DNA of 50,369 nt from Cyanocohniella sp. LLY (GCA_022241785.1 JAKOMP010000041.1:1-50369); one strand, 5' to 3'; positions 29,301-37,945 are shown, counted from the stretch's first letter. Translations and numbers: made by a program. The notes: a model not told the origin generated them from the sequence alone.

Positions 29301-31535
29301 ATGAGCCAGTCTGAAGATAACTTTGCCCAAATTAGATATTTGACTAATCACCATCGCCTACCCATTCACATACCTGGCTCTATTCAACCTCATGGCGTAC
29401 TCGTAGCACTCAATAACCAGCTAGAGATTCAGCAAGTCAGCAATAACACCCAAGAATATTTGGGCAAAGATGTAGATGATTTGCTAGGACAACCTTTGAG
29501 TTACTTGCTTAACGCTAAACAGGTTGCAGCTGTCAAGCAGTGTTTGGGGAAAAAAGTTGGTAGTGTCAAAGCTATAGAAGTAACTATTAATACTTTAAAC
29601 TGTGAGCGATACTTTTACGGTATTACTCACCGTACTGAAGACTGTGTGATTCTAGAACTAGAACCTAAAGATACTGCATCAGAGTTGAGTTTCTTAGAGT
29701 TTCAGGCTTTAACTGGTGAAGCGATCGCTCAAATGCAAAAGACATCAAATTTGACGGAATTTTTGCATTTAGTAGCCGAAAAAATTAGTAATATTACTGA
29801 ATTTGACCGTGTAATGGTCTATCAATTTGACCAACAAGGAGCAGGTTCTGTAGTTGCTGAAGTTAAATGTGAAGACTTACCACCATATTTAGGACTCCAC
29901 TATCCAGCTACAGATATTCCTGCACCAGCTAGGGAATTATACCAGCGCTGTTGGCTCAGATTCATCCCTGATATCAATGCTCAACCCATCCAGCTACTTC
30001 CCCAGAAACATCCCCCTCTTGATTTAAGCTACTCTACGCTCCGAAGTTTTGATGCTTGTTGTGCGGAATATCATCAAAATATGGGCGTAACGTCGCTGTT
30101 GGTAATTTCCCTGATTCAAAATCAGCAGCTTTGGGGATTAATCTCTTGTCATCATCAAACTCTCAAGTATCTGCCTTACGAAGTGCAAAAGATGTGCGAA
30201 TTTTTGGGACAAATTGCCTCTTCGGAGTTAGCACACAAAATCAGTCATTCGGAATGGGACTATAAGGTAAAGCTGAAATTGCTCCAGTCGGAGTTGTTAG
30301 AATCTATTTCCCAAGCAGATAATTTTATTGATGCCCTGATTAAACCAGAAATCCGCTTATTGGATTTAGTCAGTGCTTCTGGCGCAGCAGTTTGTCTGGA
30401 TAATGAAATTACCTTGGTGGGGACAACACCAAATATTCATCAGGTGCGGGCATTAATTGAATGGGCAGATACCCAAGTAAACGATAACCTGTTTGCTAGC
30501 GATTCTCTGCCGCAACTTTACCCAGAGGCGACTGCATTTAAAGATGCTGCAAGTGGCTTACTGCTATTGCGAATTTCTAAAGTCCGCCGCTACTATATTC
30601 TGTGGTTTCGCCCTGAAGTCATCCAAACGGTAAACTGGGCAGGAAACCCCAACGACTCGCTGAAAGTTGAGGCTGATGGTAGTGTTACCCTTTGTCCGCG
30701 CAAATCTTTTGCAGCATGGCAAGAAACTGTGCGTTTAACTTCCTTACCTTGGCAACCATGTGAACTTGATAGTGCGATCGCTCTGCGGAATGCCATCGTT
30801 GGTATTGTACTCTCTAAAGCCGATGAATTAGCCAAAATCAACTTAGAGTTAGAGCGCAGTAATCAAGAATTAGCTTCCTTTGCTTACGCTGCGTCCCACG
30901 ACCTCAAGGAACCTTTGCGGGGTATCTATAACTTCTCAACGGTGCTGTTAGAAGACTATAACCAAGTACTAGATGATGAAGGGATAGAGTGCTTAGAGAC
31001 GGTGGTAACTTTGTCTGTGCGGATGGAAACGCTGATTAATGCTCTTTTGCGCCTCTCCCAGTTAGGACAAGTACAACTACACCGTCAAGGAACCGACTTG
31101 AATGAATTAATTAACCATGTGATTGATGTCTTTCGTGCTAGTCGCCAAGAAACGCAGTTTATAGAGATTCGCATTCCCCGACCTTTACCAACAATTCAGT
31201 GTGATCGAGTTCTTGTAAATGAAATCTTCAGTAATCTCATTGGCAATGCCTTTAAATACAACGAGAAGCCAGACCAATGGGTGGAGATTAGCTATCTAGA
31301 TACAGATGAACATCCCCTCGTCTTTTATGTCCGGGATAACGGTATTGGGATTCCCGAACATCACCTAGAAACAATTTTTCGACTATTTAAGCGCCTTCAT
31401 TCCCAAGAAAAATACGGTGGGGGTGCAGGTGCAGGACTAGCAATTGTCAAAAAAATTGTTGAGCTACACGATGGTCAAATATGGGTTGACTCTACCTTGG
31501 GTGTTGGCTCGGCATTCTATTTTACACTGAATTAA
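29301..31535 (+). CDS. Phytochrome-type sensor histidine kinase with a Cys-Cys bilin site
   Basis: A 744-residue PAS-GAF-PHY-kinase. PAS opens with PIHIPGSIQPHGVLVAL and lacks the N-terminal Cys of bacteriophytochromes. GAF has YPATDIPAPARELY (Asp205 in the PASDIP-type motif), RSFDACCAEYHQNMG and LWGLISCHH. Aligned with Cph1-type proteins, the bilin-binding Cys is Cys253, but the next residue, normally His, is Cys254. The PHY tongue shows WAGNP and PRKSF. The kinase has His533 in YAASHDLKEPLRG, then NLIGNAFKYNEK, DNGIGIPE and GGAGAGLAIVKK. It probably senses red/far-red light through phycocyanobilin and phosphorylates the Rcp1-like regulator at 32841. A Uma2 gene and repeats now lie between kinase and regulator. 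Confidence 0.93.
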   Translation: MSQSEDNFAQIRYLTNHHRLPIHIPGSIQPHGVLVALNNQLEIQQVSNNTQEYLGKDVDDLLGQPLSYLLNAKQVAAVKQCLGKKVGSVKAIEVTINTLNCERYFYGITHRTEDCVILELEPKDTASELSFLEFQALTGEAIAQMQKTSNLTEFLHLVAEKISNITEFDRVMVYQFDQQGAGSVVAEVKCEDLPPYLGLHYPATDIPAPARELYQRCWLRFIPDINAQPIQLLPQKHPPLDLSYSTLRSFDACCAEYHQNMGVTSLLVISLIQNQQLWGLISCHHQTLKYLPYEVQKMCEFLGQIASSELAHKISHSEWDYKVKLKLLQSELLESISQADNFIDALIKPEIRLLDLVSASGAAVCLDNEITLVGTTPNIHQVRALIEWADTQVNDNLFASDSLPQLYPEATAFKDAASGLLLLRISKVRRYYILWFRPEVIQTVNWAGNPNDSLKVEADGSVTLCPRKSFAAWQETVRLTSLPWQPCELDSAIALRNAIVGIVLSKADELAKINLELERSNQELASFAYAASHDLKEPLRGIYNFSTVLLEDYNQVLDDEGIECLETVVTLSVRMETLINALLRLSQLGQVQLHRQGTDLNELINHVIDVFRASRQETQFIEIRIPRPLPTIQCDRVLVNEIFSNLIGNAFKYNEKPDQWVEISYLDTDEHPLVFYVRDNGIGIPEHHLETIFRLFKRLHSQEKYGGGAGAGLAIVKKIVELHDGQIWVDSTLGVGSAFYFTLN

Positions 31536-31639
31536 TTGAGAAACTGCCATCGCCCTTGTATGATGCGAATCGAGGTTTATTCCCAAAAAAAGTTAAAATG
31601 AACAATTAGTTCTCATCTGGAAACAGACTGGAGACTCAC

Positions 31640-32236
31640 ATGACACCAGCCGCGATCGCTACACCTCCAAAAGAATTACCCCTTTTGTTTGAGGGACTGA
31701 CTTGGAGAGAATTCAAAGCCGTTGAGCAGTTGTTAGACCGTCCAGGGTATCGGCTATCTTTCTTGGATGGTGTTTTGGAGATTCGCAGAATGCCAGGAGA
31801 ACCCCACGAAACCGTTAAGAAAAGAATTGCCGCGCTGGTTGAACTTTACCTGCTCGTTGCAGGGTTTGATTTTACTCCAACTGGCTCCATGACCTTGGAA
31901 AGTGAAGCGGGTGCTGTTAAGCGAGAAGCAGATGAATCCTACAAACTTGCCCCTGGTCGAGTGCGTCCTGACCTGGCTATTGAGGTAGTGTTTACTAGTG
32001 GTGGTATTAATAAACTAGAAGCATACAAGCGGCTAAAGATTCCGGAATTGTGGTTCTGGGAAGATGGTGTCTTAGAAGTTTATCACCTGCGCTCAGAAGG
32101 CAACGCACTTCACTATGAAAGGGTGTCTAGTAGTGAAGAAGTCAAAGGGATCGATTTGGATTTGTTGTTACGCTGCATTAATATGGTGAATCATGTTGAT
32201 GCCATCAAGACTTTTCAACAGGCGCTGCAAAAATAG
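31640..32236 (+). CDS. Uma2 family endonuclease-fold protein
   Basis: A 198-residue member of the Uma2 (DUF820) family with a PD-(D/E)XK-like core: YRLSFLDGVLEIRRMPGE, a long helix, VRPDLAIEVVFTSGGINKLE (the Asp and the E-x-x motif), and YKRLKIPELWFWEDGVLEVY. Role unknown; the family is very abundant in multicellular cyanobacteria and often sits beside repeats. It is intact, unlike the copy at 8262. It lies between the phytochrome kinase and its presumed regulator and is followed at once by two inverted-repeat elements, so it is a probable insertion into a former operon. Confidence 0.85.
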   Translation: MTPAAIATPPKELPLLFEGLTWREFKAVEQLLDRPGYRLSFLDGVLEIRRMPGEPHETVKKRIAALVELYLLVAGFDFTPTGSMTLESEAGAVKREADESYKLAPGRVRPDLAIEVVFTSGGINKLEAYKRLKIPELWFWEDGVLEVYHLRSEGNALHYERVSSSEEVKGIDLDLLLRCINMVNHVDAIKTFQQALQK

Positions 32237-32346
32237 CTGGTTATCTGCTGTCATTTTTCCAGGTACGTAGATGCTTTGCGGCTTGTCGTTAGACATCCCA
32301 CTTGTTTAACCCACGCTACTGGCGTCGCAAGGCTAAAATGTTGCAT

Positions 32347-32568
32347 TAAATTTAACGTGAGTTCGATAAGCTGGAAATGACCCCTCTCCAAACCTCTCCC
32401 CTGCAAGGAGGAGCCACTGCGTTGGGCGGCTATGCCGACTTGTAGCAAGTGGCGTCAGAGGCTTAAAAAGCTGATTATTTCGTACCATGTGAGATATTTT
32501 TTGCCCCTTCCCTTGTAGGGAAGGGGAAGGGGTTGGGGTTAGGTTCCGTCGAATCCACGTTAAATTTA
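32347..32568. mobile_element. MITE-like element with 20-bp terminal inverted repeats
   Basis: TAAATTTAACGTGAGTTCGA (32347-32366) and TCGAATCCACGTTAAATTTA (32549-32568) are inverted copies with two adjacent mismatches. The 222-bp interior has C-rich words ending CTCTCCCC, a perfect 10-bp hairpin CCCCTTCCCT-TGT-AGGGAAGGGG (32504-32526) and no reading frame of its own. This is the layout of a non-autonomous, transposase-mobilised element. No clear target-site duplication was found. Confidence 0.65.
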
Positions 32569-32722
32569 TCTTGTAGGATGGGCGTCTCGGCCGTCCGGTG
32601 CAGGCAAGACTTCCCTGCGGGACGCTACGCGGTAAGCGCAGCTATGCCCTTCAGGGCTTTACGGCGTGAGCGCTCAGTCGATAGCTTGCGTGGCGTAGCC
32701 ATACGCTGCCCGCACTACAAGA
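32569..32722. repeat. GC-rich inverted-repeat element abutting the MITE
   Basis: TCTTGTAG (32569-32576) and CTACAAGA (32715-32722) are perfect inverted ends, followed inward by GATGGGC and GCCCGCA. The interior carries GGGACGCTACGCG and other words seen in dispersed Nostoc-type repeats; a related word (AACGCTACGCG) lies at about 35302. It starts exactly where the MITE-like element ends. Confidence 0.6.
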
Positions 32723-32840
32723 GTTATATCTTATAATTCATCTAACCCTCAAGCTTTCAGCTATAGTGAGAGACTTATTGCCGCATTCTGTTAAAATATG
32801 TACAAAAATGTTTCGTTTTGTTACGTTTAGCCAATAAGTA

Positions 32841-33320
32841 ATGACAACAAAACTTCATGAGCCTCTGCTCGTTGTTGAGGACAGCAATGAAGATTTTCGG
32901 ATGCTGCAACGCCTGATGCGGCGGATGGCTGTCCAGAATCCTATCCATCGCTGTACCAATGGGGATGAGGTTTTAGAACTGCTGTATCAACACAAGAGTG
33001 ATTGCCACTCTCAAGTAGTTATAAGACCCTCTGTGATCTTGCTCGATCTCAATTTACCAGGCATTGATGGTCGTGACGTTTTAGAGCGACTGAAGCAAGA
33101 TAGGAGTTTAAAAGAAATACCCATTGTTGTTTTTACCACATCCTCGAACCCCAAGGATATTGAATTATGCTACCAAAAGGGCGCAAATGGATATTTGGTA
33201 AAGCCGATGGATGCTCAGGAACTCAAAAAGACAATGCGGGCATTCATTGACTACTGGCTGGAAACTAATACTCCGCCGCGCCGGGATGAATTTGTGGGTT
33301 CTCTTTTGATGGGGCATTAG
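32841..33320 (+). CDS. Rcp1-like response regulator (receiver domain only)
   Basis: A 159-residue single receiver. The acidic pocket and phospho-acceptor are visible: LLVVEDSNEDF at the N-terminus, Asp69 in VILLDLNLPGIDG, VVFTTSSNPKD with the switch Thr/Ser, and NGYLVKPMD with the conserved Lys. The C-terminal extension (FIDYWLETNTPPRR) is typical of Rcp1, the partner of cyanobacterial phytochromes, and includes the dimer helix. With no output domain it works by protein contact. It is probably phosphorylated by the phytochrome kinase at 29301. A terminator-like hairpin follows, so the hybrid kinase at 33555 may have its own promoter. Confidence 0.92.
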   Translation: MTTKLHEPLLVVEDSNEDFRMLQRLMRRMAVQNPIHRCTNGDEVLELLYQHKSDCHSQVVIRPSVILLDLNLPGIDGRDVLERLKQDRSLKEIPIVVFTTSSNPKDIELCYQKGANGYLVKPMDAQELKKTMRAFIDYWLETNTPPRRDEFVGSLLMGH

Positions 33321-33350
33321 GGAAAAACGCATTGCCGGGAAGGCTGAGAG

Positions 33351-33395
33351 GACACACAGACGTTTTCCTCTGGGAATCGTTGTGTCTTTTTGTCT
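33351..33395 (+). terminator. Possible terminator after the response regulator
   Basis: GACACACAGACG pairs imperfectly with CGTTGTGTC across a loop of about 15 bases, followed by TTTTTGTC. It lies 30 bases after the regulator stop. Confidence 0.45.
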
Positions 33396-33554
33396 TCCTG
33401 CGGTTGATTTGCGTCATTATCTTCAGTATAGCTTTATAATTAATTAAGAAATTAGATTTTATTTAGATTTATTTTATATTATTTTTAGAATTATGCAACA
33501 GAACACAATCTGGATAAAAGGGATCTACATGGCTCTCTGATCCTCATAAATTTT

Positions 33555-35231
33555 ATGTTGGACACGTGGACGCTACTAATCATTGATGATTGTGCCGCAG
33601 ATCGGAAAATTTATCGCCGATATCTTCTCAAAGATCCGCACCATTCTTACCAGATTTTGGAGGCAGACTGTGCAGAAGATGGATTGGCTTTGTGCCAAGA
33701 ATTTCGCTGTGATGTGATTCTGCTTGATTTTTGCCTACCTGATATGAGTGGTTTAGAATTTTTCGACCAGCTCAAGCATGAAATATTTGCAACCGCTGTT
33801 CCTGTGATTATGTTAACAGGGCGTGGTGATGAAGAGGTGGCTGTACAAGCCATGAAACAGGGGGCTTTGGATTATTTGGTTAAGCAACACGTGACATCGG
33901 ATGTATTACAAATAGCAGTCCGTAATGCCATTAAACAGTCGTATTTACAAGCCCAACTAAGTAATATTCAAGAACGACAGCGCCTAATTGCCATGACAGC
34001 GCTGCGAATCCGCCAGTCTCTGAACCTAGAGCAAATCTTAAATACCGCTGTAGCAGAAGTACAGCAACTTCTCAAGTGCGATCGCGTGATGGTATATAAA
34101 TTTGCTCCAGACGAAGGCAGTAAAATTGTCGCTTCCTCAGTTTTTTTAGGGAGTGGGGAAGATGTAGACCTGATAGCGGCGGAAGCAGGGCAGAAGAAAC
34201 AGGAGTATCGGGTGCAGAATGTAGGAGTGAACAATTACCCAGTACCCAATTCTCAATCCCCAACGCCTGACGTTTATGAGCTGGGATTAAGTAATTATAT
34301 TAGCCTGAAAGAAAAATTTAATACCGAAGCCAATTTAGTAGTTCCGATTAATATAAGTTATAACGGTGACCCTAATCCTCATTTGTGGGGCTTGTTAATA
34401 GCCTCTCATAATACAGAGGAACCACAATGGCATACTCATGATGCACAGATGCTGTATGAGGTTTCAGTGCAACTGGCGATCGCAATTCAACAAGCTGAAT
34501 TATTAGCCCAAACTCAAGCAGCACTAAAAAAAGAAAAGCAACTCAATATATTTAAATCTCAAATCATTGCTACGGTTTCCCATGAATGTCGAACACCGTT
34601 AACTTCAATTTTGGCTGCTGCATCAACTTTGGTAAAACATGGTCAACAGCTAGATGATGGTAAACAAAAAAGATTTCAATCCATCATTGAACAGAAAGCC
34701 AGGTATATGTCCAAGCTTGTAGATAATATGCTGTTAGTCAACCAATTTGAACTAGACAAAGCCAAGTTTAAACCAATGCCGCTGGATTTACTGCAATTTT
34801 TTTCTGACCTCATAGACCAAGAACGAGAAGCAGTAAGTGAAAGTCACGAAATAGTATTTAAAATTACTGGCAATGTTAAAGGATTTTGGGGCGATCGCGG
34901 ACTGTTACAGCAAATTTTTATAAATTTAATCTCCAATGCCATTAAATACTCCCCTGCAGGCGGTACTGTAGAATTTCACCTCATCGGCAAAGAATCACAA
35001 GTAATATTGCACATCAAAGATGAGGGAATTGGTATACCAATGGCAGATCAAAAAAACTTATTTCAATCCTTCAGTCGTGGTAGCAACGTAGACACCATTC
35101 CCGGTACAGGTTTAGGACTGGCGATCGCTAAAGCTTGTGTAGAGTTACATGGTGGCAATATCACCTTATCCAGTAAAGTAGGACAAGGAACAACATTCAC
35201 ATTCAGTTTACCAAAACAACATGGTAAGTAA
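33555..35231 (+). CDS. Receiver-GAF-histidine kinase hybrid
   Basis: A 558-residue protein with an N-terminal receiver (residues 1-130, LLIIDDCAADRKIY; phospho-acceptor Asp58 in VILLDFCLPDMSG; conserved Lys in DYLVKQH), a GAF domain (about 145-320) and a HisKA/HATPase kinase (His343 in VSHECRTPLTSI; NLISNAIKYSPAGG; DEGIGIP; GTGLGLAIAKA). The GAF lacks a bilin-type Cys-His motif. It carries two stretches encoded by the C-rich repeat family: FLGSGED (about 198-204) and NYPVPNSQSPTP (about 226-237). It is the last gene of the light-signalling locus and probably relays or integrates the phytochrome signal. Its stop codon overlaps a GTAATTC tandem repeat. Confidence 0.9.
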   Translation: MLDTWTLLIIDDCAADRKIYRRYLLKDPHHSYQILEADCAEDGLALCQEFRCDVILLDFCLPDMSGLEFFDQLKHEIFATAVPVIMLTGRGDEEVAVQAMKQGALDYLVKQHVTSDVLQIAVRNAIKQSYLQAQLSNIQERQRLIAMTALRIRQSLNLEQILNTAVAEVQQLLKCDRVMVYKFAPDEGSKIVASSVFLGSGEDVDLIAAEAGQKKQEYRVQNVGVNNYPVPNSQSPTPDVYELGLSNYISLKEKFNTEANLVVPINISYNGDPNPHLWGLLIASHNTEEPQWHTHDAQMLYEVSVQLAIAIQQAELLAQTQAALKKEKQLNIFKSQIIATVSHECRTPLTSILAAASTLVKHGQQLDDGKQKRFQSIIEQKARYMSKLVDNMLLVNQFELDKAKFKPMPLDLLQFFSDLIDQEREAVSESHEIVFKITGNVKGFWGDRGLLQQIFINLISNAIKYSPAGGTVEFHLIGKESQVILHIKDEGIGIPMADQKNLFQSFSRGSNVDTIPGTGLGLAIAKACVELHGGNITLSSKVGQGTTFTFSLPKQHGK

Positions 35232-35267
35232 TTCGTAATTCGTAATTCGTAATTCGTAATTCGTAAT
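35228..35267. repeat. GTAATTC tandem repeat
   Basis: Five perfect head-to-tail copies of GTAATTC (35228-35262) and a partial sixth. The TAA stop of the hybrid kinase lies in the first copy. Another GTAATTCGTAATT lies at about 35318. Confidence 0.9.
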
Positions 35268-35277
35268 ATTTCCTATG

Positions 35278-35374
35278 GCTAACGCCACGCTGCGCTATCG
35301 GAAACGCTACGCGAACGTAATTCGTAATTTAAAATTTCTTCCCCCACTCCCAACTCCCCACTCCCAACTCCCCA
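35278..35374. repeat. Mosaic of GC-rich and C-rich repeats before truB
   Basis: ACGCCACGCTGCGCTATCGG followed by AAACGCTACGCGAACG, then a C-rich run of CACTCCC and AACTCCC units (35341-35374) with the 11-mer TCCCCACTCCC at 35355. The truB start follows within ten bases, so the repeats form its leader. Confidence 0.65.
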
Positions 35375-35380
35375 ATCACT

Positions 35381-36253
35381 GTGCAAGGCTTTCTCAACTT
35401 AAACAAACCCTTTGACTGGACATCTCACGACTGCGTGGCGCGGGTGCGGAAACTCTTGCGCCTCAAACGTGTGGGACATGCAGGAACATTAGATCCAGCA
35501 GCTACTGGTGTATTACCTATTGCTTTGGGTAAGGCTACAAGATTATTACAATATTTGCCAGAAAACAAAGCCTATAAAGCCACAATTCGGTTCGGTGTGC
35601 GTACCACAACTGATGATTTGCAAGGTGAAATTATCACTTCTCAACCTTGTCCAAAATTGGATTTGGCAGATGTGAAAATAGCCTTGGCACCATTTCAAGG
35701 CAAAATTGAGCAAATACCACCTATTTACAGTGCAATTCAAGTAGATGGTAAACGTCTGTATGACTTAGCACGCAGAGGTGAAACAGTAGAAGTTCCTAAA
35801 CGCACAGTAGAAATTTTTTATACAGAAATTTTGGATTGGCGGGAAGGAGATTTTCCCGAATTGGATATTGCGATCGCCTGTGGTAGTGGTACATATATTA
35901 GAGCGATCGCCCGTGATTTAGGTGCAATCTTAGAAACTGGTGGAACTCTCGCCGCTTTAATCCGTACCCACAGCAGTGGTTTCAACTTAACAGACAGTCT
36001 CACTTTGACTGATTTAGAAACACAATTGCAAGCCGAGACATTTCAACCCAGTGTTCTTGATGCAGCTTTACAACATTTACCCACGCTGACATTACCAGCG
36101 ACAACAGCCCAAAAATGGTGTCAAGGACAAAAAATTCCGCTAACGCTGGATTTTTCGGGTGTAACCAGAGTCTACGATGACGAGGCTGGCTTTCTGGGTA
36201 TTGGTAAACTACAGGATGATATATTGATACCCACAACAGTCCTAAAAAATTGA
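35381..36253 (+). CDS. truB: tRNA pseudouridine(55) synthase TruB
   Basis: Makes pseudouridine 55 in the T loop of tRNAs. A 290-residue member of the TruB family: [37 protein letters not shown] with catalytic Asp38, [39 protein letters not shown] and [15 protein letters not shown]. The C-terminal 50 residues form a small PUA-like extension. The start is GTG at 35381; there is no ATG in frame before the conserved block. The gene sits directly behind a repeat-rich leader and has no operon partner here. Confidence 0.97.
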   Translation: MQGFLNLNKPFDWTSHDCVARVRKLLRLKRVGHAGTLDPAATGVLPIALGKATRLLQYLPENKAYKATIRFGVRTTTDDLQGEIITSQPCPKLDLADVKIALAPFQGKIEQIPPIYSAIQVDGKRLYDLARRGETVEVPKRTVEIFYTEILDWREGDFPELDIAIACGSGTYIRAIARDLGAILETGGTLAALIRTHSSGFNLTDSLTLTDLETQLQAETFQPSVLDAALQHLPTLTLPATTAQKWCQGQKIPLTLDFSGVTRVYDDEAGFLGIGKLQDDILIPTTVLKN

Positions 36254-36412
36254 TCAATACTCAAGTTTCCCCCCAATACCCAACACCCGAATCCTTAAAA
36301 AAAGCACATATCTGAAAAAGTTAACAAAGTTACTCAACGTAAAACTCCAAACATCCACTAAGCTAATTGCAGATATTTTAAATGACTTCAATCAGTGTTA
36401 GGAGTAGCTGTT

Positions 36413-37117
36413 ATGCCGACGATTCATTTAGTGGATGGTGAAAAGGGTGGAGTAGGGAAGTCTCTGCTCACCAGAACCATGATTCAATATTGTTTGGATA
36501 AAAGAATACCGTTTGTACCCGTGGAGACTGATAGGTCTAACCCTGATGTAGCAGGTGTGTATAAGGGAATATGTCAGTATGCTGTGTTTACTGAAGATGA
36601 ACGGCACGCCGATAAAGCTGATAAAATCTTTGAAATGGCCATGTCTAAGCCAGTGATTGTCAATTTAGCTGCACAATCCCATCGCGCCGTCAAAAGCTGG
36701 ATTGAAAGAAATCAGTTACTGGAACTAGGAAGTTCTGAGGGCGTGAGTTTTTGCAAGTGGTTTGTGTCTACTGGCGGATATGATAGCCTCAACTTGTTTG
36801 CACAGTCGGTGAATAGCTACGGCGAAAAAATCCCGCATATTTTGGTGAGAAATTTAGGGCTGTGCGATGATTGGGAGCATGTTGACTCTGATGCTGCCAT
36901 TCAGAATTTAGTCACACAATATAAAATAAAGGTGGTGGATTTTCCTAAGTTGTCATATAGAGAAAGAAATCTAATTGACCAACATCGTCTGACTTTTGCG
37001 GAAGCACGAGAGTATAAAGAATTTGGGGTGCTTGGTAAACAGCGTGTTGTGCAGTTTCTCAAATCTGCTTATGCTGCTTTTGAAAAAGTAGGTATTTGGT
37101 ATGAAGAAGTGAAATAG
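36413..37117 (+). CDS. MobD/ParA-like P-loop ATPase
   Basis: A 234-residue SIMIBI-class ATPase. A deviant Walker A (GEKGGVGKS, residues 9-17, signature Lys11 plus Lys16) follows the strand PTIHLVD, and VETDRSNPDV is the second switch-like block. The pattern VDGEKGGVGKS...VETDRSNPDV is what I know from plasmid mobilisation or partition-type MobD proteins. No ParB, relaxase or centromere-like repeat is next to it, so its use on the chromosome is unclear. I use ATG 36413 (MPTIHLVDG) rather than the frame start at 36395. It converges on the GUN4/105-aa gene pair with 13 bp between the stops, which suggests one accessory cassette. Confidence 0.75.
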   Translation: MPTIHLVDGEKGGVGKSLLTRTMIQYCLDKRIPFVPVETDRSNPDVAGVYKGICQYAVFTEDERHADKADKIFEMAMSKPVIVNLAAQSHRAVKSWIERNQLLELGSSEGVSFCKWFVSTGGYDSLNLFAQSVNSYGEKIPHILVRNLGLCDDWEHVDSDAAIQNLVTQYKIKVVDFPKLSYRERNLIDQHRLTFAEAREYKEFGVLGKQRVVQFLKSAYAAFEKVGIWYEEVK

Positions 37118-37130
37118 AAAAGCTCTCAAG

Positions 37131-37448
37131 CTATTCCCAAGTTGAAACATCTCGTAAAACAGCCGGAATTTCCCCTTGAGATAGGGGAAACTCCAAAAAA
37201 GTTTCTTTATAACCCAAATACCCAGATTCAGCGAACGACAACAACATGCGCGCCAATGCTAACCAAACCTCTGGTTCATATTCCCAATCACGATAACGGG
37301 AAGCTCGGCCAGCAATTGAACGTAATGCCCAAAAGTAGGAATTTCTGACTACAGAACCCCCCTTTTTAAATTCGGGTAAGTCTTCATGGTGGAGAAAAAG
37401 TATTGTGTTTTCAATTCTGGCTCTCATATTGGCCATGCTAATTTTCAT
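37131..37448 (-). CDS. Unknown 105-aa protein coupled to the GUN4-domain gene
   Basis: The ATG at 37448 overlaps the stop of the GUN4-domain gene (ATGA), the usual sign of translational coupling. The product is helical, soluble and rich in aromatic and charged residues (NSYFWALRSIAGRASRYRDW, then EYEPEVWLALARMLLSFAE) and ends PAVLRDVSTWE. I do not recognise a family. A second possible start is four codons in (MANMRARIENTILFL). Coupling suggests that its product acts with, or in fixed ratio to, the GUN4-domain protein. Confidence 0.6.
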   Translation of the reverse strand: MKISMANMRARIENTILFLHHEDLPEFKKGGSVVRNSYFWALRSIAGRASRYRDWEYEPEVWLALARMLLSFAESGYLGYKETFLEFPLSQGEIPAVLRDVSTWE

Positions 37449-37942
37449 TCATTATAGGACTTACGCATTGACCAAAAAATCTTGAGTCGGCGTGGTAACT
37501 CACTAACATTTCTAGAACCTAAACCCACTAACCGAGATGTAGATGGTAAATGTCCTTGAGGAGCATCTAAGCCAAAAATATATTCTTCGTATTTAACCCA
37601 CTCACTATTGGCAATATCTGCTAGCCATCCCATCTTATGGGCTAATTCCTTCGAGTCTGTTTTTGTTTTACAAATATCTGTTTGGACACTGAAGCCAAAT
37701 TTGCCATCACTATATTTAACCCATAGCTTGTTAATAATATGAATGTCATGACGAGGACACTTTTTAATATCTCCATCATCTAACCAGCCTTCCTTTTCTC
37801 GCTCACATATCTTGAGAATGGTGGAGTAAGTTTCTTGATCAGCTTCCTTCCATTGATTTTTTGCTAATAGGGTTTCTAATTTACTGTAATTGTTCCCAGA
37901 AACTTGCGATACAAGAGTCAATTCTGCTGTTAATTGAGACAA
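37445..37942 (-). CDS. GUN4-domain protein, N-terminus cut off by an in-frame TGA
   Basis: Residues 18-150 match the GUN4 fold: NYSKLETLLAKNQWKEADQE, ICEREKEGWLDDGDIKKCP, the diagnostic LWVKYSDGKFGFSVQ, then FGLDAPQGHLPS. GUN4 proteins bind porphyrins and activate Mg-chelatase; in cyanobacteria many paralogues are fused to signalling domains and have other, unknown jobs. This one is outside tetrapyrrole genes. The frame after the TGA at 37946-37948 starts with a TTG at 37942. Upstream of that TGA the same frame stays open for about 100 codons of coiled-coil-like sequence, so the original protein was longer. The domain itself is intact and could be made by re-initiation or readthrough. Confidence 0.7.
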   Translation of the reverse strand: MSQLTAELTLVSQVSGNNYSKLETLLAKNQWKEADQETYSTILKICEREKEGWLDDGDIKKCPRHDIHIINKLWVKYSDGKFGFSVQTDICKTKTDSKELAHKMGWLADIANSEWVKYEEYIFGLDAPQGHLPSTSRLVGLGSRNVSELPRRLKIFWSMRKSYNE

Positions 37943-37945
37943 CTG

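Noticed and set aside
32251-32736. Open frames of 65 and 67 codons downstream of Uma2
   Set aside because: They lie on the MITE-like and GC-rich repeat elements and have no ribosome sites or domain content.
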